A DNA stretch of 64,000 bases from Solibacillus sp. FSL W7-1436. GTDB taxonomy: Bacteria; Bacillota; Bacilli; Bacillales_A; Planococcaceae. The stretch lies in the NCBI RefSeq assembly GCF_038007305.1, contig NZ_JBBOWV010000001.1:310001-374000 (forward strand). Direction: 5' to 3'. Below are positions 44,502 through 52,514 of the stretch, in pieces (position 1 is the stretch's first letter; every line of letters begins with the position of its first letter). Position numbers and translations under genes: made by a program. The notes beneath the pieces are model-generated. The model had not been told where the DNA came from, did no database searches, and saw only the letters and a program-made list of their open reading frames with translations.

Positions 44502-44964
44502 GATTTTTCACTTCCTGCAACATCTTTTTCATTCCTGCATCCCGCATATAGAAACTTAATTTAGGCTGCTGCCACAGCTCTTCTTCTGTCAGCCATAACA
44601 TGCCTTCTGTTTCATGGTCTCCTGTAAAAGGTTCAATGTCTTTTACCTTAGCAGTAAAGACTGCTTTGCAAAAGGGAATCTCATCATGCACAATGTAGTA
44701 GGCAAACCACTTTACATCTTCTATGACCACATTTGCCTCTTCGTAAACTTCACGGATAGCCGCTTCGTATAATGTTTCGCCGGGCTCCTGCTTGCCGCCT
44801 GGAAACTCAACACCACGACGGTGATGAATCGTGCATAACCATTTCCCTTTATATTTTACGAGTGCCAATACATGCTTCGGTTCAACTTCGAAAGGACCTT
44901 CATCAAATCTTAAATCTACTTTTAAATTATTTTCATCGATAAATGTAAACATCTTTTCGCTCAA
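44485..44964 (-). CDS. ytkD: NUDIX nucleoside triphosphatase YtkD
   Basis: The 159-residue protein has a full Nudix box: GGKQEPGETLYEAAIREVYEE, read in two parts (GGKQEPGE and REVYEEAN), with the metal-binding Glu residues. B. subtilis YtkD is a MutT-like enzyme removing oxidised nucleotides such as 8-oxo-dGTP. The N-terminus is MSEKMFTFIDENNLKVD. It overlaps ytmA, and lies close to dps, fitting an oxidative-stress neighbourhood. Confidence 0.93.
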   Translation of the reverse strand: MSEKMFTFIDENNLKVDLRFDEGPFEVEPKHVLALVKYKGKWLCTIHHRRGVEFPGGKQEPGETLYEAAIREVYEEANVVIEDVKWFAYYIVHDEIPFCKAVFTAKVKDIEPFTGDHETEGMLWLTEEELWQQPKLSFYMRDAGMKKMLQEVKNHERQW

Positions 44965-45018
44965 CTCCTACTATATAGTGTAACGAACAGATGTCCCGCG
45001 TTCAATCAAATCGTCTAA

Positions 45019-45327
45019 TCAGCGTGTAAAGTACGGCAGTTGCTCAACAAATTTTTTCGCTTCCTCATCACCGAATTCATGAATGAGGGCATAGACTTTT
45101 TTTAGACGGTGGTCGATCTCATGATTTAATATGTCCATATGATATGGAATAAACGGCATATGGGCACGGAATGCATTCGATGCCTCCAGTTGCTGCATCT
45201 GATTGAACAGTTTCATAAATACACGCGCTTTTAAAGGTTCCATTCTCAATACAAATTCATACGATGATCCTGGATGCAGATTGCATGTTAAATTGGCAAC
45301 GGATACATAAACATTATTTTTTTCCAT
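45019..45327 (-). CDS. Hypothetical small protein, 102 residues
   Basis: The ATG at 45327 (MEKNNVYVSVANLTCNLHPG) follows ATGAGGTGAGAATA; the frame extends 28 codons further into a hydrophobic stretch without a ribosome binding site. The protein is soluble and helical (LKARVFMKLFNQMQQLEASNAF) with a His-rich centre (HMPFIPYHMDILNHEIDHR). I do not recognise a family. It lies between dps and ytkD on the same strand with its own ribosome binding site. Confidence 0.75.
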   Translation of the reverse strand: MEKNNVYVSVANLTCNLHPGSSYEFVLRMEPLKARVFMKLFNQMQQLEASNAFRAHMPFIPYHMDILNHEIDHRLKKVYALIHEFGDEEAKKFVEQLPYFTR

Positions 45328-45413
45328 TATTCTCACCTCATAGTTAAGGTGGACTGCAATAATACCGATTATACATAGGAAGGATATCTTGCAAAGAGCC
45401 GTATCCAACATAA

Positions 45414-45442
45414 CAAAAAACGACCCCGCATTTGGAGTCGTT
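45414..45442 (-). terminator. Terminator after dps
   Basis: AACGAC-x-CC pairs with GG-x-GTCGTT (one mismatch, 6-base loop) and is followed leftward by six T. Confidence 0.75.
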
Positions 45443-45451
45443 TGTCAGATA

Positions 45452-45895
45452 TTATTGGCCTAAATAAGCATTTAACATCCATGTATGTTTCTCAAGGCTT
45501 TGGAATTGAGCATTCAGTAAATCCTCTGTTCGATCATCGCCTTCTTCTGAAGCTGTTTCCATTGCTTTGTTTAAAGCTTCCATAATCGTATTGAAGTCTT
45601 TGATTAAGATAGAAACCATTTCCTCTGTTTCTTCTTTTCCTGAAGCTTCATCAATTAGAGATAGCTCTAAATGTTCCTTTAATGTTGCAACAGGCTTGCC
45701 GCCCTTTGTTAAAATACGTTCTGCAATTTCATCTAAATTTAATGTTACTTCGTTGTAAAGTTCTTCAAATTTTACGTGTAATGTAAAGAATGATGGTCCG
45801 TTTACATACCAGTGATAGTTATGTAACTTCGTGTACATTACCGACCATGTTGCTACTAAATCGTTTAATTGTGTGTTTAATTGTTTCTTTGCCAT
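45452..45895 (-). CDS. dps: Dps family ferritin-like DNA protection protein
   Basis: The 147-residue protein is a Dps/MrgA mini-ferritin: dodecamers oxidise and store iron and protect DNA. The intersubunit ferroxidase residues are in KLHNYHWYVNG (His), HVKFEELYNEV and NLDEIAERI (Asp, Glu). The helical pattern runs to the C-terminal HTWMLNAYLGQ. A SigmaB-type promoter lies upstream; the B. subtilis dps gene is SigmaB-dependent. Immediate neighbours ytkD and dps equal B. subtilis order. Confidence 0.95.
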   Translation of the reverse strand: MAKKQLNTQLNDLVATWSVMYTKLHNYHWYVNGPSFFTLHVKFEELYNEVTLNLDEIAERILTKGGKPVATLKEHLELSLIDEASGKEETEEMVSILIKDFNTIMEALNKAMETASEEGDDRTEDLLNAQFQSLEKHTWMLNAYLGQ

Positions 45896-45967
45896 TGTCC
45901 TTCACCTCATAAATTATATTTAAAACTTCTTAGCGAAATTTTAATCCTGATATTACATCAGCTTACT

Positions 45968-45988
45968 ATTTCTATTATTTATAGAAAT
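45968..45988. repeat. Inverted repeat in the dps leader
   Basis: ATTTCTAT and ATAGAAAT form a perfect 8-bp dyad with a 5-base centre, shortly downstream of the predicted dps start. It is not a clean PerR or Fur box (7-1-7), but could be an operator or hairpin. Confidence 0.4.
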
Positions 45989-46004
45989 GTATCATGCTTG
46001 TATT

Positions 46005-46030
46005 ATATCCGTTCTCGCACATCTTAAAAC
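46005..46030 (-). promoter_or_regulatory. Candidate SigmaB promoter of dps
   Basis: On the minus strand GTTTTA is followed after 14 bases by GGATAT; the SigmaB consensus is GTTTAA-N12/14-GGGTAT, so each box has one mismatch. Confidence 0.55.
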
Positions 46031-46101
46031 ATTTAGTTCAACCATTATTCACACTCTCTACAATTTTTTCCTGTAAAATGGAAGTAAGCGAGGTGAAAAA
46101 G

Positions 46102-46254
46102 ATGAGCTTACCTATTGTATTGATTATTATCGTAACGATCATGGGGATATTCGCTTTCTCTATTATTTTACTTGCCCGGAAAAACAGCGTATCATTAAAA
46201 CAAACCGTTGATGACAAACCAATTCGGACTTATAAAAATGGAGAGCAAAAATAG
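46102..46254 (+). CDS. ytzI: Small single-pass membrane protein, YtzI-like
   Basis: The 50-residue protein starts at the ATG at 46102 ([20 protein letters not shown]), behind GAGGTGAAAAAG; upstream in-frame codons have no ribosome binding site. One N-terminal transmembrane helix (residues 4-24) is followed by a short basic cytoplasmic tail (KNGEQK). Size, topology and location before yidD match B. subtilis YtzI. The function is unknown. It lies 2 bp before yidD. Confidence 0.7.
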   Translation: MSLPIVLIIIVTIMGIFAFSIILLARKNSVSLKQTVDDKPIRTYKNGEQK

Positions 46255-46256
46255 CA

Positions 46257-46490
46257 ATGAAAAAACTATTTATCGGGTTAATTCGCCTTTATCAAAAATA
46301 TATTTCACCTATGACACCACCATCTTGCCGGTTCCATCCGACCTGTTCCCACTATGGAATTGAAGCAATTGAAAAACATGGTGCAATTAAAGGATCGATC
46401 ATGACTGTTATACGAATACTAAAATGTCAGCCGCTTCATCCAGGTGGATTCGATCCAGTTCCTGAAAAATGGCCTTCGAAAAAAAAGTAA
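46257..46490 (+). CDS. yidD: Membrane protein insertion efficiency factor YidD
   Basis: The 77-residue protein has the YidD signature: [24 protein letters not shown], read in two parts, [14 protein letters not shown], and [14 protein letters not shown]. Three conserved Cys residues are present. YidD assists YidC-dependent membrane protein insertion. The start overlaps the ytzI end region (2-bp gap), indicating one transcript. The terminator overlaps its stop codon. Confidence 0.95.
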   Translation: MKKLFIGLIRLYQKYISPMTPPSCRFHPTCSHYGIEAIEKHGAIKGSIMTVIRILKCQPLHPGGFDPVPEKWPSKKK

Positions 46491-46506
46491 TTTTCGAAGG
46501 CTTTTT
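46472..46506 (+). terminator. Terminator after yidD
   Basis: GCCTTCGAAAA pairs with TTTTCGAAGGC, followed by T5; the yidD stop lies in the loop. Confidence 0.85.
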
Positions 46507-46557
46507 ATATTGTTTTTTTTTATTGAATCCTGTATGATTGAAAATGTTCAAAAATAC

Positions 46558-46578
46558 AAATCGTAATTATTACTATTT
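46558..46578 (+). promoter_or_regulatory. Zur box upstream of the zinc-binding lipoprotein
   Basis: Left arm AAATCGTAAT, one centre base, right arm ATTACTATTT. The B. subtilis Zur consensus has a right arm ATTACGATTT, so only one base differs. It lies 17 bp before the ATG, directly next to the ribosome binding site AAGGAGATTT. Confidence 0.8.
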
Positions 46579-46595
46579 AAGGAGATTTACTTATA

Positions 46596-47576
46596 ATGAA
46601 AAAATGGTTTACCATCATCTCGATGTTTACACTAATTTTATTATTAGCTGCTTGTAGTGCAGATGATACTAAAAAAGATACAAGCGAATCCCAGCAAAAC
46701 ACTGATGCCCTTTCGGTTTATACAACCGTTTATCCCTTGCAGTACTTCACGGAACAAATCGGCGGAGAGTTTGTTGATGTCTCTTCTATTTATCCGGCAG
46801 GTGCAAATGAACATTCATTTGAACCAACCCAAAAAGACATGATGGCTCTAGCAGATGCGGATTTATTTTTCTATATCGGTCTTGGATTAGAAGGTTTTGT
46901 TGAAAATGCGCAAAAAACTTTGGCAAATGAAGATGTAAAATTAGTTGCTGCTGCTGCTAATGTAACAGAAGATCAACTTCATATTTCAACAGGACATACA
47001 CATGCTGAACATGAGGAACACGATGATCACGGAGAAGAACACGCACACGAAGAACATGATGCCCATGTGTGGCTATCACCGGTCATTTCACAGCAGCTGG
47101 CATTAACGATTAAAGATGAACTTGTCGCAGCATTGCCGGAACATGAAGAACGATTCAATTCAAACTACGAACAATTAGTAACGGAACTAGCCGCATTGCA
47201 TGCAGACTTTGAAGAGATGGCAGCCGCTACGACGAAGAAAACTTTCTTTGTATCACATGCAGCATTCGGCTATATTGCAGGACATTACGGCTTCAATCAA
47301 GTGCCTGTAGCTGGTCTCAACTCACAGAGTGAACCTTCGCAAAAGGAATTAACGTCAATTGTTGATTTAGCAAATAAAGAAGACATCCAATATATTTTCT
47401 TCGAACAAAATGTTTCTTCAAAATTAACGGAAATCATTCAAAATGAAGTAAATGCAGAAACATTAACATTGCATAATTTAAGTGTTTTAACAAAGGAAGA
47501 TATCCAAAACAATGAAGACTACTTTACATTAATGCGTAAAAATATGGATGTCCTCAAACAAGCTTTAAGCAATTAA
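46596..47576 (+). CDS. Zinc ABC transporter substrate-binding lipoprotein (AdcA/ZnuA type)
   Basis: The 326-residue protein has a lipoprotein signal (lipobox LLAACS, Cys at residue 20) and cluster A-1 metal-binding fold. Metal ligands are in GANEHSFEPTQ (His), HDAHVWLSP (His), FFVSHAAFGYIA (His) and the C-terminal acidic part. A His-rich loop (HTHAEHEEHDDHGEEHAHEE, residues ~130-150) is typical for zinc rather than manganese carriers. No permease or ATPase gene adjoins, so it must use partners encoded elsewhere. A Zur box in front indicates zinc repression. Confidence 0.93.
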   Translation: MKKWFTIISMFTLILLLAACSADDTKKDTSESQQNTDALSVYTTVYPLQYFTEQIGGEFVDVSSIYPAGANEHSFEPTQKDMMALADADLFFYIGLGLEGFVENAQKTLANEDVKLVAAAANVTEDQLHISTGHTHAEHEEHDDHGEEHAHEEHDAHVWLSPVISQQLALTIKDELVAALPEHEERFNSNYEQLVTELAALHADFEEMAAATTKKTFFVSHAAFGYIAGHYGFNQVPVAGLNSQSEPSQKELTSIVDLANKEDIQYIFFEQNVSSKLTEIIQNEVNAETLTLHNLSVLTKEDIQNNEDYFTLMRKNMDVLKQALSN

Positions 47577-47585
47577 TAACACAAC

Positions 47586-47618
47586 AGGTCCAAGCAATCA
47601 TTTGCTTGGACCTTTTTC
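47586..47618 (+). terminator. Terminator after the zinc lipoprotein gene
   Basis: AGGTCCAAGCAA pairs with TTGCTTGGACCT, followed by T5. It lies before the convergent menE stop. Confidence 0.85.
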
Positions 47619-47626
47619 TTTCGGCA

Positions 47627-49063
47627 TCAATCTTCCAGCAGCTGCATCAGCTTTCTTCGCAAAAGCTTATTGGAGCCGCTACGAGGTAAATGGCTGACGA
47701 AGTGAACTTGTTTCGGAACTTTATAATTTGCTAATTGCTGTGTGCAAAAGTCGATGATTTCCTGTTCTGTCATCTGTTCTTTTGCAACAATAAAGGCAAC
47801 AGGCACTTGCCCCCATTTGTCATCGTCTAATCCGCAAACACCCGCCTCTTTTATGTTCGGATGTCCGAGGAGTATATTTTCAATTTCAGCCGGATAAATA
47901 TTTTCGCCACCTGAAATAATTAAGTCGCTGCGGCGATCGACAACATATAAATACCCTTGTTCATCTAAATAACCGACATCTCCTGTATGAAGCCAGCCAT
48001 TGATGGTCGTCGGTTTGTCTTTAAAGCGACCGATATATTTCGGTGTTACATGGGGGCCGCGGATTAAAATTTCACCAACGGATTCCCCGTCTTTTGCATC
48101 AATTTTAATTTCATTGAAAAACAGCGGTTTGCCGGCTGATCCGATATGTGTCATGGCATCTTCGTTTGCCAATGTCGCGGTTTGTGAAGATGTTTCCGTC
48201 ATACCGTAAGTTTGGGCAACACGTAAATCCAGTTTTTCAGCACGCTTTAAATAATCGACCGGTACTGGACCGCCACCTGCCAAAGCGGTTGTAAAATGCG
48301 GGTGTGCTTTTTGACCTGCCTGCTCCATTTCGGAAAGTATATTTTCAAGAATGACCGAAACGACCGACATTTTCGTAACGGTACCTTCCATAATTTCCTG
48401 AGCACACTTTTTCGCATCGAATTTTTCATATAAACGTATTTTCATCCCATAGAGCAACGATCGGACGACAATTGAAAAACCACTTATATGAAAAATCGGA
48501 ACAGTACAAAGCCATGTATCCTTCTCTGAAATACCTAGATTCAATGCTGAGCTGATTGCGCTGGAACTATGGTTTGAAACCGTTTGGCAAACCCCCTTCG
48601 GAAACCCCGTTGTTCCGGATGTATACATGATTGTCAGGGCAAAGTCCTCTTCCCACTGTGCTGCAATCTCATATTCCGATTCAGCTGTCTCGTAAAGCTT
48701 GGAAAATGGAATAATCCGGGCATCATCAGGAAGTTTTGCAAGCTCTTCATCCGCTACTAATATCGCATCCACTTCCGCATCTTCAACTTGATATGCAAGT
48801 TCCTGCTTAGCAAGCCTTCCATTTAGCAGCACCATCTCACACTGTGCCTGCATACATGCATAAAGCAGTTCGATTAAAGGCGGTGTTGACGGGGCTAATA
48901 TCGCTATCCGTTTTCCGTGCGTTAAATGAAGTGTATTTAATTTATAAGCTAAGCTGACAGACTTTAAATAAAGCTCTTTGAACGTCCATTGCTCGTCATG
49001 AAAGCTCAGTGCAACACGATTCGGTGTTAAATAGGCACGTTGCTTTATCCAGTTTGGCTGCAT
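47627..49063 (-). CDS. menE: 2-succinylbenzoate--CoA ligase MenE
   Basis: MenE activates o-succinylbenzoate with ATP and CoA in menaquinone synthesis. The 478-residue adenylate-forming enzyme shows the P-loop TIMYTSGTTGFPKGVCQT, QTYGMTETSSQ, LHTGDVGYLDEQGYLYVVDR and ISGGENIYPAEIEN, and near the C-terminus the catalytic lysine region RSGSNKLLRRKL. It is the last gene of the leftward men cluster. A terminator separates it from menB; the usual following menC is missing. Confidence 0.95.
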   Translation of the reverse strand: MQPNWIKQRAYLTPNRVALSFHDEQWTFKELYLKSVSLAYKLNTLHLTHGKRIAILAPSTPPLIELLYACMQAQCEMVLLNGRLAKQELAYQVEDAEVDAILVADEELAKLPDDARIIPFSKLYETAESEYEIAAQWEEDFALTIMYTSGTTGFPKGVCQTVSNHSSSAISSALNLGISEKDTWLCTVPIFHISGFSIVVRSLLYGMKIRLYEKFDAKKCAQEIMEGTVTKMSVVSVILENILSEMEQAGQKAHPHFTTALAGGGPVPVDYLKRAEKLDLRVAQTYGMTETSSQTATLANEDAMTHIGSAGKPLFFNEIKIDAKDGESVGEILIRGPHVTPKYIGRFKDKPTTINGWLHTGDVGYLDEQGYLYVVDRRSDLIISGGENIYPAEIENILLGHPNIKEAGVCGLDDDKWGQVPVAFIVAKEQMTEQEIIDFCTQQLANYKVPKQVHFVSHLPRSGSNKLLRRKLMQLLED

Positions 49064-49082
49064 CCCTTTTTCCTCCTATCGT

Positions 49083-49121
49083 AAAGAAAAGGGATGTCCA
49101 AAGTTTTCGGACATCCCTTTT
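49083..49121 (-). terminator. Terminator-like hairpin between menB and menE
   Basis: AAAAGGGATGTCC pairs perfectly with GGACATCCCTTTT around a 9-base loop. The leftward T-run is TTTTCTTT. It would reduce menE transcription relative to menB. Confidence 0.75.
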
Positions 49122-49140
49122 GAATATTATAACGAACAAA

Positions 49141-49965
49141 TCAAGGGAAACGTGGGAATTGACCGAAGTCTGGTTTACGTTTCTCTTTAAATGCATCGCG
49201 GCCTTCTTTTGCTTCATCAGTTGTGTAGTAAAGAAGTGTCGCATCACCAGCAAGCTGTTGGATACCAGCTAAACCGTCTGTGTCTGCGTTCATAGCAGCT
49301 TTTAGGAAACGTAATGCTGTTGGAGACATTTCCAGCATCTCTTCACACCATTTTACTGTTTCATCTTCTAACTGTTCATATGGTACAACTGTGTTTACTA
49401 AGCCCATTTCAAGTGCTTGCTGCGCATCATACTGACGGCATAAGTACCAGATTTCACGAGCCTTTTTATGTCCTACGATACGTGCCAAGTAACCTGAACC
49501 GTAACCAGCATCGAATGAACCGACTTTAGGTCCTGTTTGACCGAAACGTGCATTTTCTGCAGCGATTGTTAAGTCACATACTACGTGCAGTACGTGGCCG
49601 CCGCCGATTGCATAACCTGCTACCATCGCTACAACCGGTTTAGGAATTTTACGGATTAACGTTTGTAAGTCTAAAACGTTTAAGCGAGGAATTTCGTCAT
49701 CGCCTACATAGCCGCCATGACCGCGTACTTTTTGGTCGCCGCCTGAGCAGAATGCATGCTCGCCCTCACCTGTTAAAATAATTACACCAACACGTTCATC
49801 ATCACGAGCACGTGTGAAAGCATCGATCATTTCCGCTGTTGTTTTTGGACGGAAAGCGTTGCGAACTTCTGGACGGTTAATCGTAATTTTTGCGATTCCG
49901 TTATAGTATTCATACTTAATATCTTCGTAAGTATGTAAAGATGTCCATAGACGTTGCTTTGTCAT
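49141..49965 (-). CDS. menB: 1,4-dihydroxy-2-naphthoyl-CoA synthase MenB
   Basis: MenB closes the second naphthoquinone ring. The 274-residue crotonase-fold enzyme shows [52 protein letters not shown], read in parts, and the C-terminal [16 protein letters not shown], all typical of MenB. AGGAGGCAATATAT precedes the ATG. It follows menH by 21 bp on the same strand. Confidence 0.97.
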   Translation of the reverse strand: MTKQRLWTSLHTYEDIKYEYYNGIAKITINRPEVRNAFRPKTTAEMIDAFTRARDDERVGVIILTGEGEHAFCSGGDQKVRGHGGYVGDDEIPRLNVLDLQTLIRKIPKPVVAMVAGYAIGGGHVLHVVCDLTIAAENARFGQTGPKVGSFDAGYGSGYLARIVGHKKAREIWYLCRQYDAQQALEMGLVNTVVPYEQLEDETVKWCEEMLEMSPTALRFLKAAMNADTDGLAGIQQLAGDATLLYYTTDEAKEGRDAFKEKRKPDFGQFPRFP

Positions 49966-49986
49966 ATATATTGCCTCCTAATTCGG

Positions 49987-50799
49987 TTATGAAATCGTTT
50001 CCTTTACTATTGTAGCAAACTTTGTCGGATTTTCCACATGAATTGCGTGGCCAACTGCTGGAATAATAAGATGATTTACTTTTTCGATATGCTCTTGCAT
50101 TTCATTGTTTAATTGAACGAATTTTTCGTCAAGCTGTCCGGTAACGAGTGTCACAGGCATTGTTAATGTTTTAAGCTTACCCCAAAGTTCCGGCATTACA
50201 CCTGTCCCCATACCACGCAGACTATTTGCCAGACCGATTTCTTTTTGCTGCATGCGCTCTGATCGAATTTCCTGCTGTACTTCTGCAGGAAGACTTTTTT
50301 GAGATGCAAACAGAGGGATATTTCCCCACTTGTTAACGAATGATTCAATTCCATTTGCAAGTATCTTTTCCGCGAGTATATCATCTGCCTGTTTTCGTGT
50401 AGCACGCTGCTGTTTATCCATCAGACCGGGAGAAGCACTTTCCAATAGCAGATGCCCGATTCCGGAAGGATAACGCACTGCATAGCTCAATGCCACACGT
50501 CCTCCCATCGAATAGCCCACCAGCGAGAAGGTATCAAGCTGTAATTGTTGAAACAGTTCATACAGCAGTTCCACTTGAAATGCCATCGAGTAACATTCAA
50601 TAGAAGTCGGTGCCGCTGTTTTACCATGTCCGGTCAAATCAACAGCGATACACCGGATGTGTGACGGCAGTTGCGAAACAACCTTTTTCCAAGTATTTGT
50701 GCTCCCTGTAAAACCGTGGAGAAATACAATCGTTTGAGGTGAATGTTCATTCCACTGCTCAATATGCACATCCAACCCTTTTACAGTGAATCGAGCCAT
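49987..50799 (-). CDS. menH: SHCHC synthase MenH (alpha/beta hydrolase)
   Basis: MenH eliminates pyruvate from SEPHCHC to give SHCHC. The 270-residue protein has the hydrolase fold with IVFLHGFTGSTNTW, nucleophile elbow LVGYSMGGRVAL, acid in TGQLDEKF and His in PAVGHAIHVENP. The start overlaps the menD end by 19 bp, so translation is coupled. It lies between menD and menB, as in B. subtilis (ytxM). Confidence 0.92.
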   Translation of the reverse strand: MARFTVKGLDVHIEQWNEHSPQTIVFLHGFTGSTNTWKKVVSQLPSHIRCIAVDLTGHGKTAAPTSIECYSMAFQVELLYELFQQLQLDTFSLVGYSMGGRVALSYAVRYPSGIGHLLLESASPGLMDKQQRATRKQADDILAEKILANGIESFVNKWGNIPLFASQKSLPAEVQQEIRSERMQQKEIGLANSLRGMGTGVMPELWGKLKTLTMPVTLVTGQLDEKFVQLNNEMQEHIEKVNHLIIPAVGHAIHVENPTKFATIVKETIS

Positions 50800-52514
50800 T
50801 GTTCCATCACCTCATGAATCCGCGCCCATAGCTGACGGTGCTGCTTCACATTCTCTTCCCGATCTGTGAAAGCTTCGATTAATTTGATCGATGTTTGTTT
50901 GTCCGCAGACAATGCAGCCGTAAACTGTTCCAATGATGTTGCTTTTACGTAATCCAGCTCATACATTTTGGCCATTTGTTCGAATGTCAATGCAGTCGGT
51001 GTTCCAAAAAGATCTTCATAGTGCTCCTCTACCTTCGATTGCGGTAAATAAGAGAAAATGCCGCCACCGTCATTATTCATGACAATTACCGTTAAATCGC
51101 ACTCCTGATAACGGCTTGCTACAAATGCATTGGCATCATGCAAAAATGCCAAATCGCCAATCAATAAATATGTTTTTCGGTTTTTGCGGCCATTACTGAA
51201 GCCAAGTGCTGTAGATGTTACACCGTCAATCCCATTTGCTCCGCGATTTGCGAAAATTTGAACAGGGCGATTTTGTGTAAGTAAAAACGTGTCAATATCA
51301 CGGATCGGCATACTGCTGCTGACATAAATGTCGGAGTCTTCCTCAATACTTGCAAGGAATGCCTGCACCATGGCCCCTTCTTCATCGGCAAATTGACTGT
51401 ACTTTTCAATAACATCAGCTGCAAGCAGATCCGCCATTTTCCAAAATTGAACATATGCCATTTCTGCTTGGGAATGCGCAATCTTCATATCCGAAAGCCA
51501 TTCTCCTGGTAATGCATGTATGAAATGTGTCGACATATGAGTAGAATCTCTATACATCGGATCTTCATCGATGACAATGTAGCTTTGCGGGTTTGCCTGT
51601 ACGATAAACTGCATTAAAAATTTAGAAACAGGCTGTGCTCCGAAGCGAATGACCGTTTGTGGGCGAACATTACGCTTGAAGCGCTCATTTTTCATCAATG
51701 CATCATATGTAGTAATCGCATATATTTGGCAATCTTCCGGTATTTCTGTGCGCAGGTTCGACAAGCTTTCAATCATTACCGGCCATTTCACTTCACGAAT
51801 AAAATCCCATAAATATTCCGTGTTCGTTCCTAGCGGCATTTCCCCTACGATCATGATTCCGTTCGTTGTTTGTTCAATGATTTCCGACAGTTCAGCCATC
51901 GCTTGCTTGGCAGGCTGAAGCTCATTTGTATAGCTTTTAATATAACTTGCAACCGGTAATGTTTCCGCGAAATCAATGATTAACGGTTCACGGAACGGTA
52001 TATTTAAATGGACAGGTCCAAACGGTGCTGTCGTAGCAATATTTACCGCACGAACTGTATGGCGTTCGATAAACGGAAGCGTTTGCGGTGCCTCGTCCGG
52101 AATCGGAAATTCTGCCGACCACTTCACGTTTTCACCGTATAAACGCACTTGATTAATCGTTTGCGGTGCCCCTACTTCCCGCAATTCATGCGGACGGTCT
52201 GCCGTTAAAACGATCAGCGGCACTCGTGCATATTTTGCTTCGACAATGGCCGGATAGTAATTGGCCGCCGCTGTTCCCGATGTACATACGAGTACAACTG
52301 GTTTTGCAGTCGATTTAGCTAAGCCCAATGCATAAAAGGCTGCTGCCCTTTCATCGACCTGGCGATGCATTTCGATTTCCTTTGTAGAGGCAAATGCATA
52401 GGCAAGCGGTGTGGAGCGGGAGCCGGGACTTACGACAACCTGCTCTACACCAGATGCTACTAACGCTGACACAATTGTATAAACATATTTCGATAATACT
52501 TCACGATCATTCAT
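50781..52514 (-). CDS. menD: SEPHCHC synthase MenD (ThDP enzyme)
   Basis: MenD joins 2-oxoglutarate, as a thiamine-diphosphate-bound semialdehyde, to isochorismate. The 577-residue protein shows VVSPGSRSTPLAYAF with the catalytic Glu region further on, VCTSGTAAANYYPAIVEA, and the ThDP-Mg site LLIGDLAFLHDANAF plus VIVMNNDGGGIFSYLP. It overlaps menF by 8 bp and menH by 19 bp, so the three genes form one coupled unit. Confidence 0.97.
   Translation of the reverse strand: MNDREVLSKYVYTIVSALVASGVEQVVVSPGSRSTPLAYAFASTKEIEMHRQVDERAAAFYALGLAKSTAKPVVLVCTSGTAAANYYPAIVEAKYARVPLIVLTADRPHELREVGAPQTINQVRLYGENVKWSAEFPIPDEAPQTLPFIERHTVRAVNIATTAPFGPVHLNIPFREPLIIDFAETLPVASYIKSYTNELQPAKQAMAELSEIIEQTTNGIMIVGEMPLGTNTEYLWDFIREVKWPVMIESLSNLRTEIPEDCQIYAITTYDALMKNERFKRNVRPQTVIRFGAQPVSKFLMQFIVQANPQSYIVIDEDPMYRDSTHMSTHFIHALPGEWLSDMKIAHSQAEMAYVQFWKMADLLAADVIEKYSQFADEEGAMVQAFLASIEEDSDIYVSSSMPIRDIDTFLLTQNRPVQIFANRGANGIDGVTSTALGFSNGRKNRKTYLLIGDLAFLHDANAFVASRYQECDLTVIVMNNDGGGIFSYLPQSKVEEHYEDLFGTPTALTFEQMAKMYELDYVKATSLEQFTAALSADKQTSIKLIEAFTDREENVKQHRQLWARIHEVMEQWLDSL

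Noticed and set aside
45968..45988. PerR box of dps
   Set aside because: The dyad has an 8-5-8 layout and does not fit the TTATAAT-N-ATTATAA pattern; kept only as an unexplained inverted repeat.
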